Assembly: GCF_014839805.1 (NCBI RefSeq)
Contig: NC_051118.1
Span: forward strand, 5,696,391 to 5,760,390
Direction of reading: 5' to 3'
DNA: 64,000 nt
DNA from: Manduca sexta
Lineage: Eukaryota; Arthropoda; Insecta; Lepidoptera; Sphingidae
Part shown: piece by piece, positions 24,901 to 36,559 of the stretch
Layout of the letters: every line of letters starts with the position of its first letter
Numbering within the stretch: the stretch's first letter is position 1
Program-made: the position numbers and the translations under genes
Notes under the pieces: model-generated
Told to the model about the DNA's origin: nothing
Seen by the model: only the letters and a program-made list of their open reading frames with translations
Database searches by the model: none

Positions 24901-27900
24901 CTGTATTTGAATTTGGAAAAATTTTGCTACAGCAGTAATACGCGACTGTTAGATTTCCAAAAACATAAAGATGACCCCAATCATGTTCGTTCGTTTATTT
25001 TAAACTCTATTATTCTCTATTTACACTGTTGAAAATGAAATAATTTTGGCAAAAAAAAAAAACAATTGCCTTCTCATTCTTTCATATATTACATATTGAA
25101 AGTTTTCAGAATGTACTTACCCGCTTTTATTTTGTCTAGTAGTTCACTGGGATGATGAAATCACAGACAATAGCCTATGATTCACTCAGTCTATGCGATA
25201 TTTTCTGTTGAAATTTGCCTACCCCAATGGTTGTTTCAAGCTGCAAAACTAACATATTTCCTACTTTCTGGCGCATAACGCCATCTATTGAAATTATTTC
25301 GAACTTATATCTCAATAAAAACTAGGTAGGTAGGTAGAAATGGGCGTTTCAGAACGTTTTATTTCTTTGAGTCGTAAAATTTTATTAAGTTGTAATCTTT
25401 ATCGCTCTAAAGTAGTTCGGAACTGGCTTTTAGATCTTCAGTAATTGTTGAAATAATACGTGTCAGTAATTTTGAGTTGAATAAGTATACCTTAACACGT
25501 GTTTCTTGAGTTTTAATTGTAAAAAATATTCAAACAATGGTTTGGAATAATGAACCGATAAATAATTTAAATAGAACTATTTTATTCGTTTTTTCTTGCG
25601 ATATCTACCACATTTGTTTTTTTTTTTTAATCTAAGTGTTAATAATTGTAATTTAATCAAAGACATCATAATCTGCAGTTTGAAGAAAAAATAGTACATA
25701 GAAACATGTGATATCTTTACGTCTTATAGATCTAAGATCTAAAATCGGTAATCACGAATAAAAAATATAAAAATAATAAAGGATCAGCAACGCGTGCTGA
25801 TTACTGTAATATTGCAGATTATATTACAGATATATTACTATAATATTTAATCATTTACTTATTTCTCTTATAACAAAACCTATGTGGCCTTCATGGAACA
25901 CGTGTTCGATTTTCAAATTTTGAGATTCCTTTTTTAAATCTGTATCTACCATCGATTCTTTGCATATATAAGAAGGTTAAATTATATTAAAATCTAGTGT
26001 TTGCCAACATAATATACATACGATACGATAGGGACGTTTCACAATCGATTGCACAACTGTGAAGTATCAATTTGTACAATAATACACACGTAACCCGCCT
26101 CCTTGAATAACTAACTTGTTAAATTTCTCCGAGCCACCAAACTGGATCGTTTAGAGAGCTCACACGTATGACATGATTTCGGATTCATATAGCGTTGTCA
26201 AATTGTAGGGACAATTTGGGACGAATGTGTTTTACATCGTAGTTTTTAGTGGAACAAAATTTTTATTTGTTAATAAATTTTAAATTATAATCATAAGGTA
26301 ACCAATTTCCGGTGTATTAGGATTTATAAATGGTAATGACTTGAATATTAAATTAACAATAAAAAACATAAATAACACGTAAATACGTTGTCCATGAATA
26401 TAATTAAAAGAATTTGAATCTTGCTGTTCCTATCTTGAAATCCGTTTTCAAAGTGAACATACCTTTTTCTAAACAACAACTCACAGACAACCCAAGCAAG
26501 TTAGGTTGTTACTCTTGACCAATTCCCACCTGATCTTCACCTACAAAACCGTCCAATAATTGTGCTATCGAGATACAATAATGAATACCGTTGTAACTCG
26601 AAAGCGGTACTCGGCTACGTCCCCCACATATCAATCATATCACTCATTACCATCGCTCTTATGATACAGTCAATAAGCGTGATATTGCATTAACCGTTGT
26701 GTGACAGGTCCCAGGCCGGGATGGCTTGATTTAAATTCCGTATATGAAGGAAGAAGGAAGTCACGCAGTATACATCTATGCCACACATTTTCTCAGTATG
26801 AACTTGAGTGAACCCGACGAATTTGATGTTTATTCGTGTGAGGATTTGTGAATGGAAATTTCTGGATGGTTTTATTGTTGGGATCAGAAACCTTATAAGT
26901 TATTCTTGTTAGACAACTAGCTATTTGTTTTCAAAAGCTCGGGTCGTTGTCATTTCAACATATAAATTTAGAAGCGAAATCTAGATGTTTAAATCTGAAA
27001 ACATTTCAGTTCTTAACAAATTCAATACTAAGTTACAACTCGGTTATCATTTTGCGCAGTGGGATAAATTAAAAACACACGTGTAACCCGCTATAATGAC
27101 ATCTGAAGTCCAAACCCGGTATTCCACGAAACATTGTCATGAAACATACACGTTACTGTATTTCACCCTTTAACATTTCCGTTCAATTGTGTTGGTGTGT
27201 CATTACCATTCGGCCTAACGTATGTCATCTACGAGATACGGATGAAGGAAAAATATGTCGATTAGTCGTACATTTACTAAAGATCGCATATGTGAGAGTC
27301 CTAAGTAGGTACTGCCGCAATATCTATTTCTGCTGCCAAGCAGCAGTGTGTAGCTACTGTTGCGTTCCGGTTTGAAGGATATTGCAGCCAGTGTAACTAC
27401 AGGACATAATGAGACTTAACATCTCATGTCTCAGGATGGCGAGCGCAGTAGAATACCAAATACTTTGTAATTCAAGGTGCTGGATGGCGTTTCTATTGTT
27501 TATGGGCGGTCGCTTACCATCAGACAAACGGCTAGCTCATCTGGTAATTCAAACAATAAAAAAAAACTGTTGAATAGATACTTATGGGAATTAGGCTTAA
27601 CTGTGAAGACTCATGACTTAAATTACGTTTTTTATTGCCTTAGGGCAAACGAGAAAGCGGTCCTGATGGTAAGCAGCATCGGCCGCCCATGAACTTCGCA
27701 ATGAGAGAGGCACAACCGAGCCGATACCAACCGAAATACACAGCAAAACGAAGATGTATAAGTCGTAATTAGTTTTAACTAGTTATGTTATCTAGTGTTA
27801 CAATTAAATGTGAGAGCCAAATGAAAAAAAAATATTCACAAAAACAAAAGAAAACTGCGCGTTTTTAACATTATATCAAAACAGTGTATAATTTACATGG

Positions 27901-30900
27901 CATTATCGAAACAATACTCGTGCAATATCATCAATATGTTAAAAAACAAGCGAGGTTTCTTCTAAAATGTGCATTTCGGTGCGTTTCGTCGAAGTAATGT
28001 ATTTTCGTTTTTGTTGACGATATTTTTTTTGTTCCTCGTAGTGTTGCGTAAATATTGTTTGCGTAAGATAAGGTATGTGTTTATTAAGTTTGAATAAACC
28101 TGCAATTTAATATACCTATATATTGTCTCTGATCGTTCAATTCATTCGGTCACTCCTTCAAATCATTCGGTCACTATTTGACAAACTAAAACCCATTCAA
28201 AAAAAAAATTTATACCCCATCTATAAACACGAATATCATTACCAAAATTTTTTTCATTTCAAGATTCGCCTTGCCTTTCATATTTATCATTTATATAATT
28301 CCGTGAAAATTTGTCAACTGATCAATTTTAATCAACATTACTATAGTGATATATAGTGTAGTTTCTTACGAGATTGCGTGTCGAACCTTTTGTGTGCTGA
28401 TATTTCCACACATAAAAAGGTAACCATAAAACAATATATCCAAGAATTTCTTGCTACCTACCAAAAATAACTTAAGGAATCTATTTTTAAGAATGTTGAT
28501 CGATCTGTTTTAGAAATACTTATTTGTAAGTTAAGTTTAAAATATAACTGAAATACAAAAAGTATGACTACAATGGCTTGGTTTTAATTTTTTACATACT
28601 GAAGTTGAGTCTGCGACAGAATGTATTCGAATTAAATAAAAATAAAAAATAAGTTATCGCTTTATGGTTTACGTATATATAATAATAATATATAAGTTCT
28701 AAAAAGGCAAAATGAGGCGGGTCATCTGATATCAAGCGAGACATTACTCTCTCTCTCTCTCTCTCTCATTAGTCTCTCCTAATTGAATTCCAATAAACTC
28801 CTCATTTAACTGATAGCCGACAAAGTCATCATCATGCTACAAAGCTGTAGGTTTTTAGTATTTTAGCGTAATTCGAGCGAGCCCCGCCGCCGGATGTCGC
28901 TATCTGCAATGAAAACGACACCACCGCCATTACGCGATACCATTGCATTACACGTGCCACGATTTTGCACACCTTATTTTATTTCGTGCTTCCTCACTTC
29001 CGAAGAACATATCTTAAACTTAAGAGAACTGGTCGTGGCTAGAGGCGCATAGTCCGTAGTATGATTGAGTAAATAACAAGATTTTAAGGGTTATAAAAAT
29101 ATACTCGACTGCGGTGAAGGAAAACATCGTGAGGAAACCTGCACATCTGAGAAGTTCTCTATAGGAATTTCGAAGATGTGTGAAGTCTACCAATCCGCAC
29201 TAGGCCAGCGTGGTGGACTAAGGCCTAATCCCTCTCAGTAGTAGAGGAGGCCCGTGCTCAGCAATGGGCAAGTATATAATACAGGGCTGATATATTATAT
29301 TATACCCTGTCAAACTATGAAGAAAAGACATACGGCGAAAAGTGCTAGTAGTTGCGCCTCTGCCTACTCCTTCGGGGATAAAAGGCATATGTCAAAAGAA
29401 ATATTTTGAACTAGTCCTTGATTTCCGCGTCCATACATTTTAGTCCGATGTAAATGTTTTTTGATATATTTGTAAAACATAAATCTTAATATATCTTCGC
29501 TTGTTTTAACGAAAACCTAGTTCTACTACTTACTAAACACTACCAATAAATGAATTGATACCGCCGGGCATCTGTTTTCAAGAGATTTGTATACAGTGAT
29601 AGTATGAGAGCGAATCAGATCAATATGATATCATCTCGCTTATCGTATCATGGGAGGTCGATAAAACGTTTTCGATTATGTTGACATTTGCGTATTAACC
29701 GTTTAGGCTAGTAATTTAAAAAAAAAATACTTCCTAATATGGCCGTATGTTAATTTTATTATAGATTTCTTAATAAATACCTGAAAATGTAAATATTAAA
29801 AATGATTAGGACCTTTAAAGGTCTTGGCGTTCATTTTACATTGCTGCGGATTCGATGGCTGATCTGAGAAATACATTGGCCAAATTTTAATATATTCCAT
29901 ACAAATTTTGCGAAACGTTTTCCATTTTACATTATAGCCAATGTAACTACTGGACATAATGAGACTAAACATCTCATGTCTCAGGATGTCGAGTGCAGTG
30001 GAATAACAAACAATACTTTGTAATTCAAGGTGTTGGTGTTTCTACTGTTTATGGGCGGTCGTGTCGCTTACCATCAGGCGAACAGCAAGCTCGTCTCGTC
30101 ATTCAAAACAATAAAAAAAAAACAATTTTACATTTACAGCTAATATGAACTAAACATGACTGTAAAATATATATTGAATTATACATTTTCGTAGGTATAT
30201 GAGGGCGTTAAACTGAACGCAAACGTCACTTCGAAGGAAAATAGTAACAAAGAGTAATCAAGTCACGACACATCCTAAATGTAGGTTATTCTGACGTAGG
30301 AATCGTTTCTGAATCACTGTTTCGTCAATGGGATTTACTAAAGATACTACTGTCATTTTTCGTGGTAATCAAATACAATATAAAAAAATCTTAACTTTGT
30401 CGAGTGTTCCTTGGATCAAAGTAATGTACTCACGAATGTTCCTTGTTCCAAATCTTTACCTAGATCAAAATACTGTACTCATTTGTCCAAATACATTAAG
30501 TGGCTTTGCGTTTACTTCTAACAAATATCGAAAAAGTTACGCATCAATAGAATTCACGTCTCAGGACGTCTATGTACGACCGCTTAGGCGCACTCTAAAT
30601 GAAATCATTTTTGAACGTTTAAGACTATTATATGTTAAAATATTTTGACGTCATCGCGGTTCCAATCATACGACGTTATAATACTTCGAGAATTAATCTA
30701 ATATGTAGTAAGATGGAATGTCCCATATAGGGATCCAAAAATATGGTCAACATAGCTTTTAGTAGGTTTCCCTTGGCTATAGGCCAGGTATGATCTCCAA
30801 GTATTGTAAATTAACAACTTTACATAACTTTAAAAAAATATTTTAAATCTTAATTCTTTTTATAACCCACGTCGAGGAAAACAAAAATATAATATATTTA

Positions 30901-33900
30901 CTGCGAAAAACTTATACAGGAACATTAACGTACATTCTACAGACACGAACGTCCATATAAACTATTTGTTCAAATTTTGAACTAAAATGGCAACCGAAAC
31001 GTCACTGTTATAACCTATTTATTCACTTGAACAACAAATAATTTTACTTATTTGTCTAATATTTTTTATTTAAATAAGTTTAGACTCGGGTTCTTACATC
31101 ATGAGCGCCACTCCGTACACAACCACAAGCTGTCAGTATTGTCCATACTAAAGTCAGTTTGAATGGATTGCAGTTCAATTCAGTTAAACAGTGAATTTTC
31201 GGAACGCCAAATCTAGTACGTAGTACATATATATCGATGTACAGGAAACATTGAAGTCACATTAATTCTTTCGGTTTGGAATTTGATCCAATAATCCATC
31301 TTAAGCGTATGCGTTTGAATTTTTCCTCAACTCGCAATAATGACGACGCGATAAGTACCAATGTGATAAAACACAATAAAACTATATTTTTTATTATATC
31401 GCGGTTTTTCATTATAATTTTCCCCCAACGTTTCAAAGACAGCCTTCATAGTCACGAGATGAACTGAGTTTTTGGTCGTCTGAAAAGTCAATGTAACAAT
31501 ATATAAGTGAGTAGATATTATACTACAAAAAACCGCGATAACATCTGAAAAATAGTTAAATTTCTATATCTAATACATAAGAAATCGTAATGTGAGAAAA
31601 AATATATAAAGTAAGTCATCTCCGATCACCCTCATCCAATTATAATGCGCTATATAAAAGAACTTAGTACATACTTGTGTCTACGCGGTACATGGAACAG
31701 ACGATGTCGGGTTATTGATTTTTGTGCCCTACAACCTACCGCGGCCGTACGAGCCAAAACACACCTTGTCAACGCTAAATAAGGCCTCTTCTCGAATGTG
31801 TAACGTGTGGCGTGTTTTAAAACAAAAGATAGTGTGAATCACCCGCCGAGAACTTTAACGCTGCGGTCGAGACAGAATTTAAAATGTAGACAATTTATGA
31901 CAACACGAAAATTTCGCTACATTCCGCTCTCGGTTGTTGAATATATCTGTAATTTGACTTTTTAACTGTTCCGAATCACATTATAACATCTGTGAAAATA
32001 TTTAGCAAACAAATATAATGAGCATAAATAATTAATAAACAATTTAACAATTGTGTATATGTATACAATGCCGCCATCTTTTGTCGAGTAGCGGAAACAA
32101 ACGACAACCCTAAATCTATTAGCTAATTGCGAGCCCCGCGTCCCAAAGATATTATTTTACTGCCGCCTCACCGCTAATGAATTGACTGACTCACCTATTG
32201 TCGAGTTTTCTTAGAATTGTAAAATGAAAGCGTTCGACGTTATTCAAACACGCTCATAATCAATTGTAACATGTACTCTTTTGTTACAGAAATCAAAACA
32301 GAGGACATCAGCGAGGCGAAAATAGAAGCCGAGGAAATGGAACAACTTAAAATTGAACAGCAAGAAATGCGCGTTCGTACGACCAGTATAGACAGCGACA
32401 ATAGGTCGGACAGGAGTGACGAAGAGGACAGGCGAGCTCGCAAGAGGGCCGCTACCTCCTCGCCTTCTCCATTCCCGATGGACAAGAGGATCGCGCGCGT
32501 CGAGTGCCCCAAGTGCAGGCAACGATTCGACTCTGTCAATGCGTACAAAATCCACTGCTACACAGCCCACGGCGACGAAGTCAGGCCAGGTTACGACGAC
32601 ATGAACTACGACTTCTCAAACAAGCGTGTCCATGAGATCATGAGGAAACCACAAATGATGCCAGAGCAACGCTTCCGATGCGACTCTTGCTCCAGAGAAT
32701 TCCCCACTACCACAGCATTGGACATCCACAAAAAGACCTGCATAACTAGAGTCGCCAGCCCTGAACGTATCAGACGGGACGATTTCTTAGAAAAATTGGA
32801 GCTCAGGAATAGAACTTACGCCATTTCTGGCACTCTGACCCCGCCGATGGAAAGATTTGCGCCAAAGTTTGAAGATGGACATCTCGCAAACGGTATACGT
32901 CACATTGATGCCGCGCGTGATTTGGCTGACATCCAATCCATTTTAAACGTAACTTCGGCTGGTGGGCTTTTAGAGAGACTGACAGGTACAAGAGTTGCTT
33001 TAGAAAGCTCTGTTCTTACGCCCCCCGATACTATTATAAAAGAAAGAGAACCCGAAGAAACTCAAGACAATTTCGCAGCAGAGTTTAGAAGGATGAAACT
33101 GCGCGGAGAGTTTCCTTGTAGATTGTGTCCAGCCAAGTTCCCGAATCTCAGAGCTTTGAAGGGACATAACAGAGTCCATCTCAGTGGGACCGGGCCTGGA
33201 CCGTATCAATGCAATATGTGCCCTCACGCTTCTCTGGATAAAGCTGCTCTGGTCAGACACATGCGCACTCATAATGGGGACCGACCGTACGAATGCGCCG
33301 TCTGCAATTACGCGTTTACTACCAAAGCAAACTGCGAGAGACATTTAAGAAACCGCCATGCAAAAGTGACGCGAGAAGATGTCAAACGCTCGATTATATA
33401 CCACCCATCCGAAGACCCTAACAATGATGAGGTCAATTCCAAGCTCGCTCGTGATGACGTGAAGAGATCCTTGGCGTTCCACACACCTGAAGTCGAAAGA
33501 CGAAATGATACCACCGGTCGTAACACACCGCTCACCCATTTCACACCAAGCTTCATTACTGACAGGCATCCAGTTGCGTCCCTTTCAACCAAACCGATAA
33601 TTGAAGCCCCAATAATCCCCAGAGAGCCAGATCAGCCTGGACAAAGAATCAAAGTGAAAGGCATTGAACAGCTGACGCAAATACCAGAGTATAGGCCACC
33701 AGAACCAATATACAAGCCTAGCGAAGTTCATTCAGATACTTATGACGAGGAAGCTCCAGTTGATCTGAGTACGAGTGACAACAATAGCTGCGATGTTTTA
33801 GACTTAAGTAAAAAGAAACGTGACAACGACGAAGAGCCTAAAGCTCCGCCAAGACCTTCTTTCGAACCAGACCCTGCTGCTGTCGCAGCTTCGGCTTTCG

Positions 33901-36559
33901 AAAAGACAAGTTTCTTGTTAGCCCAGCAGAGAATTTTCGAAAATTCCTTTCCTAAAATAGATCTCGCTTATTATGCCACACATCTTTCTCAACTATATGC
34001 GGGTACTGTCCCCGGTCTGACGGGACTCCCGCTGCCTCCGTCCTTTCCTTACTTTCTTCAACCCCCGTTTTTTCCTAACCCATCAGACTCACAAGACATT
34101 GCCGAAATGAAGCAACGTATACAAAAAGAAATAATACGCACTCAAAATATGTCTGGTGGGCGGCTAATTCCCAACGAACAAGAAACTCAACCAAAGCAGG
34201 AGTCAGAAGAAGAGGAGGTAAAGCCCGTTCCGCAGTCAATATCGCCCGCGTTGTCTCCACAAACCGAATCTCCGCGGCCATTAAGCAGCAATCTCGTCCC
34301 ACAAACGGATTCTGTGAAAATGGTTATAAAAAACGGCGTACTTATGCCGAAACAAAAGCAGCGACGGTACCGTACTGAGAGACCTTTCTCTTGCTCTCAA
34401 TGCACCGCGAGATTCACTCTCCGCTCTAATATGGAGCGCCATGTTAAACAGCAGCATCCTCAGCATTGGAGTGTTAGGAGACCAGCGCCCAGGGCTCCCC
34501 CGCCGTACCCTACACCGGACACGCTAGCTGATCGTGTCAAGTTCGCACTTTTAGCTCGCCATCTTGAACGTCCCTTACAACAACCAGAACGTTCACCAGT
34601 CCGTCGTGACTCAGATGAAGTTGCTGATAACGAAGAAGATGAGGATGATACCTTAGTAATAGATGAGGAACCAGAGCAGGACATTAAGCCTGAAGACCAC
34701 ACAGCGGCTCGTAGAGCTGCCGCTGAAATATTAATGGCGACTTGTCAACAAGAAATGAATAAAGATTTTGATCTTAAAATCGCCGGGAATTTGATTAATA
34801 AACCCATTCCGATTCCGGCGGACAAGATTGAAGCAGGGACTGATGCTATAACGGCTGGTCAAGAGCAACTTCCTGTACCAGTAGTGCCCGCGCGGAGTGA
34901 TGAAGAGGAAGATGAAGAGGGTCTAGTAGCATCGACCAGCGAAGGGAATAACTCTGGAAGCGATGAAAACAAGTAAGTTATCTATATTGAACTAGAGTAA
35001 ATTTTTTACTAAAAATACAAAAAGTTGGAGTACTCACTATTAAATTATTTTCAGGTCGGAATCAGACACCACACAGCCACCAAAGAAGAAGTCTGCATAC
35101 AGCCTGGCACCGAACCGTGTGTCCTGTCCATACTGCCACCGAAAGTTCCCGTGGTCTTCATCGCTGCGGCGCCACGTCTTAACGCACACCGGGCAGAAAC
35201 CCTTCAAATGCCCACACTGTCCGTTGCTTTTCACCACGAAGTCGAACTGCGACCGCCATTTATTGAGGAAACATGGGGGTTCAGCCCGTGCTATACTGGC
35301 CGAGCCGATACCTGACGCTATATCGCCTCCCCAACCTACAAATGATGCTCGTAGCGTGCCTGAGAGACCCTTTAAATGCACATCGTGCCCGACTAGCACT
35401 TTCTCCTCCCTGGAGACTTTGAAGAAGCACATGTCTTCGCGACACGGCACTGACTCCCAACCAGGGTCTCCGAACCCAGAGGTAGACGACAACTCTGACT
35501 GCGGTTTGGTTTTCAAGTGCCATTTGTGTGAAGCGTCGTTTGGAGATAGAAGTGCTGCTCTGGCTCATTTGGGAGCAGCACATACCACAGAGTACGAGCA
35601 GTTGGTGAATAAAGGCGCTTTGGATGCCGCCAGTGACCGTAGCGAGAGCGCAGACGATGACGAGAGGGGCAAGTTCCCTGATCACGCTAACAGAAAGGTA
35701 AATATAATTTATAATATCATACATTTATTTGTGACAAAAATATTAATGATTATGCTAAATTAAGCGTAACTAATTAGGTTGTTATAGATACAGCTTACCA
35801 TAATCTTTATATGATTCTGAAGATAAGGAGCCATCTTCTAAATCCCAATCTGTCCAACAGGTCGTCTGTGCTTTCTGCGTACGTCGCTTCTGGTCAGCCG
35901 AGGATTTGCGCCGTCACATGCGGACGCACTCGGGCGAGAGACCCTTCGCCTGTGATTTGTGCACTCGCCGGTTCACGCTCAAACACAGCATGCTGCGCCA
36001 CCGCAAGAAGCACAGGGAGGAAGTCACTGATGATGAGGAGGCTTCACCCCCTAACACGCCTTTGGAACATGGCGTCACTAATGGGTAAGAGATAGTAAAT
36101 TATGAATTCTAATCTAATTGTTGACCCCTAAACCAGCATTATGAAAAGTTACTAACGTGATTAAGTTACGAGAAAAACAAGAAATAAATTGTGGAACTGA
36201 TAATAAAATCAAAAATATTTTTCTTAGCAAATGACACTTTTTTTTTATATAGATTTAACTATTCAAATTTATAGTGATTTAATTATTTTTTTATCAACAG
36301 CTACCGTTACCAAGACGACGACGGCTCCGGCAACGAGATCCCAAGCAACGTGAACAACAACAACTCTCCTCCATCCGCGCCGTACGAGAAGAAACTCAAA
36401 CTCGACATGACGTCGCGCAAATACTCGTCCGAAGCCGACAACGACGGCGAAAATGGCACAGACCTTATTGGAAAACTGCTCGGAATCCCTGACAAGACGA
36501 TCAACAAGCTGCTCTCTTCAGCTGATGAGGCAGCAAAGATCCTCGGCGTCAACAAATGA
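18866..36559 (+). CDS. peb: Hindsight/pebbled (RREB1-type) multi-zinc-finger transcription factor, spliced, 5 coding exons
   Basis: Seen: joining 18866-18923, 32290-34972, 35055-35697, 35861-36084 and 36301-36559 (all introns GT..AG) gives one uninterrupted 1288-residue frame. It has 11 C2H2 fingers and one C2HC finger at about residues 92-113, 150-170 (C2HC), 296-316, 327-347, 355-376, 721-742, 938-958, 966-987, 1022-1044, 1069-1090, 1131-1151 and 1159-1179. An acidic/Ser-rich N-terminus, a PVDLS motif (about 509-513) followed by VLDLS, and a Pro-rich middle separate the clusters. Known: finger pair YQCNMC../YECAVC.. and scattered clusters match RREB1/Hindsight nuclear DNA-binding proteins, and PxDLS recruits the CtBP corepressor. 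Fly Hindsight acts in epithelial morphogenesis and the Notch-driven mitotic-to-endocycle switch. Several IKTE/LKIE/IKPE sites fit SUMO attachment. Start: first ATG after an in-frame TGA in the upstream UTR exon. The fly protein has 14 fingers, so two may be lost or unrecognised. Family assignment is from recall of motifs, not a search. Confidence 0.85.
21882..21889. promoter_or_regulatory. CRE/ATF palindrome TGACGTCA in intron 2
   Basis: An exact full palindromic CRE lies in a GC-richer, apparently repeat-free block (about 21710-21910) of a long AT-rich intron. Known: CREB/ATF and some AP-1 dimers bind this word. Whether it is used is inference. Confidence 0.3.
27300..27560 (+). repeat. LINE-tail family L copy in intron 2
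   Basis: From TATTTCTGCTGCCAAGCAGC through ACTTAACATCTCATGTCTCA to GGTAATTCAAACAATAAAAA. Confidence 0.65.
27625..27735 (+). repeat. Short dispersed repeat
   Basis: GCAAACGAGAAAGCGGTCCT, TGGTAAGCAGCATCGGCCGC, CCATGAACTTCGCAATGAG: the lepidopteran repeat with the GATGGTAAGC..GCCGCCCATG pattern, recognised from memory. Confidence 0.4.
28747..28767. repeat. (CT)n microsatellite
   Basis: Ten CT units plus C. On the other strand this is a GA run, the kind of tract bound by GAGA-factor-like proteins in insects; use here is not shown. Confidence 0.8.
29110..29306 (+). repeat. SINE, 5'-truncated copy
   Basis: Begins inside the body (CGGTGAAGGAAAACATCGTG) and continues to the ATT-rich tail with high similarity to the 17092 copy, suggesting recent activity. 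Confidence 0.7.
29936..30123 (+). repeat. LINE-tail family L copy in intron 2
   Basis: From AGCCAATGTAACTACTGGAC through CATCTCATGTCTCAGGATGT to TCATTCAAAACAATAAAAAA. Confidence 0.65.
31397..31540. repeat. Small MITE-like element with 13-bp inverted ends
   Basis: TATCGCGGTTTTT at 31397-31409 is the exact inverse of 31528-31540. The inside has CCAACGTTTCAAAGAC..CTTCATAGTCACGAG, a unit also seen at 20107-20190 and, inverted, at 2337-2470 and 60785-60910. TA at each edge would fit Tc1/mariner-type insertion. Confidence 0.5.
32290..34972 (+). CDS. peb: Hindsight-type gene, exon 3 (main zinc-finger exon)
   Basis: Acceptor TTTGTTACAG ends at 32289 and donor GTAAGT starts at 34973; the exon enters in phase 1 and leaves in phase 2. 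It encodes fingers 1-6, the PVDLS corepressor motif (codons at about 33756-33770), the VLDLS repeat of that motif, a Pro/Phe-rich stretch (about 34000-34080) and a long acidic C-terminal run. Finger 2 ends in Cys rather than His (C2HC). An ATG at 32271 lies inside the intron end and is not the start. Confidence 0.88.
35055..35697 (+). CDS. peb: Hindsight-type gene, exon 4 (zinc fingers 7-10)
   Basis: Acceptor TTTTCAG ends at 35054 and donor GTAAAT begins at 35698; enters in phase 2, leaves in phase 0. A basic PPKKKS patch precedes fingers CPYC..HVLTH, CPHC..HLLRKH, CTSC..HMSSRH and CHLC..HLGAAH. The first two are joined by a TGQKP linker, as in fingers that bind DNA in tandem. Confidence 0.87.
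35861..36084 (+). CDS. peb: Hindsight-type gene, exon 5 (zinc fingers 11-12)
   Basis: Acceptor TCCAACAG ends at 35860 and donor GTAAGAG begins at 36085; enters in phase 0, leaves in phase 2. It codes for a finger pair CAFC..HMRTH and CDLC..HRKKH joined by the classical SGERPF linker, then an acidic tail. Confidence 0.87.
36301..36559 (+). CDS. peb: Hindsight-type gene, last coding exon
   Basis: Acceptor TATCAACAG ends at 36300. The exon encodes an Asp/Asn/Ser-rich segment, then a C-terminal amphipathic stretch (LIGKLLGIPDKTINKLL..) ending ILGVNK and TGA at 36557-36559. Phase 2 entry matches exon 5. The terminal helix-like block has no zinc-finger residues; its role is unknown to me. Confidence 0.85.

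Larger units (their letters stand above)
18924..32289 (+). other. peb: Intron 2 of the hindsight-type gene (13.4 kb)
   Basis: Starts GTAAGT and ends TTGTTACAG. It carries repeat copies at about 20107-20190, 20775-20910, 27300-27560, 27625-27735, 29110-29306, 29936-30123 and 31397-31540, a (CT)n run at 28747-28767, and unique-looking GC-richer blocks at 21710-21910 (with TGACGTCA), 28860-28980 and 32080-32200 that could be enhancers. No exon was recognised. Confidence 0.7.

Noticed and set aside
30328..30648. 106-codon open frame in intron 2
   Set aside because: No domain, no repeat partner and no splice signals that would join it to the gene; likely chance.
32240..32570. Open frames of 102 and 108 codons on the minus strand
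   Set aside because: Antisense shadows of the hindsight-type zinc-finger exon; no domain and no splice context.
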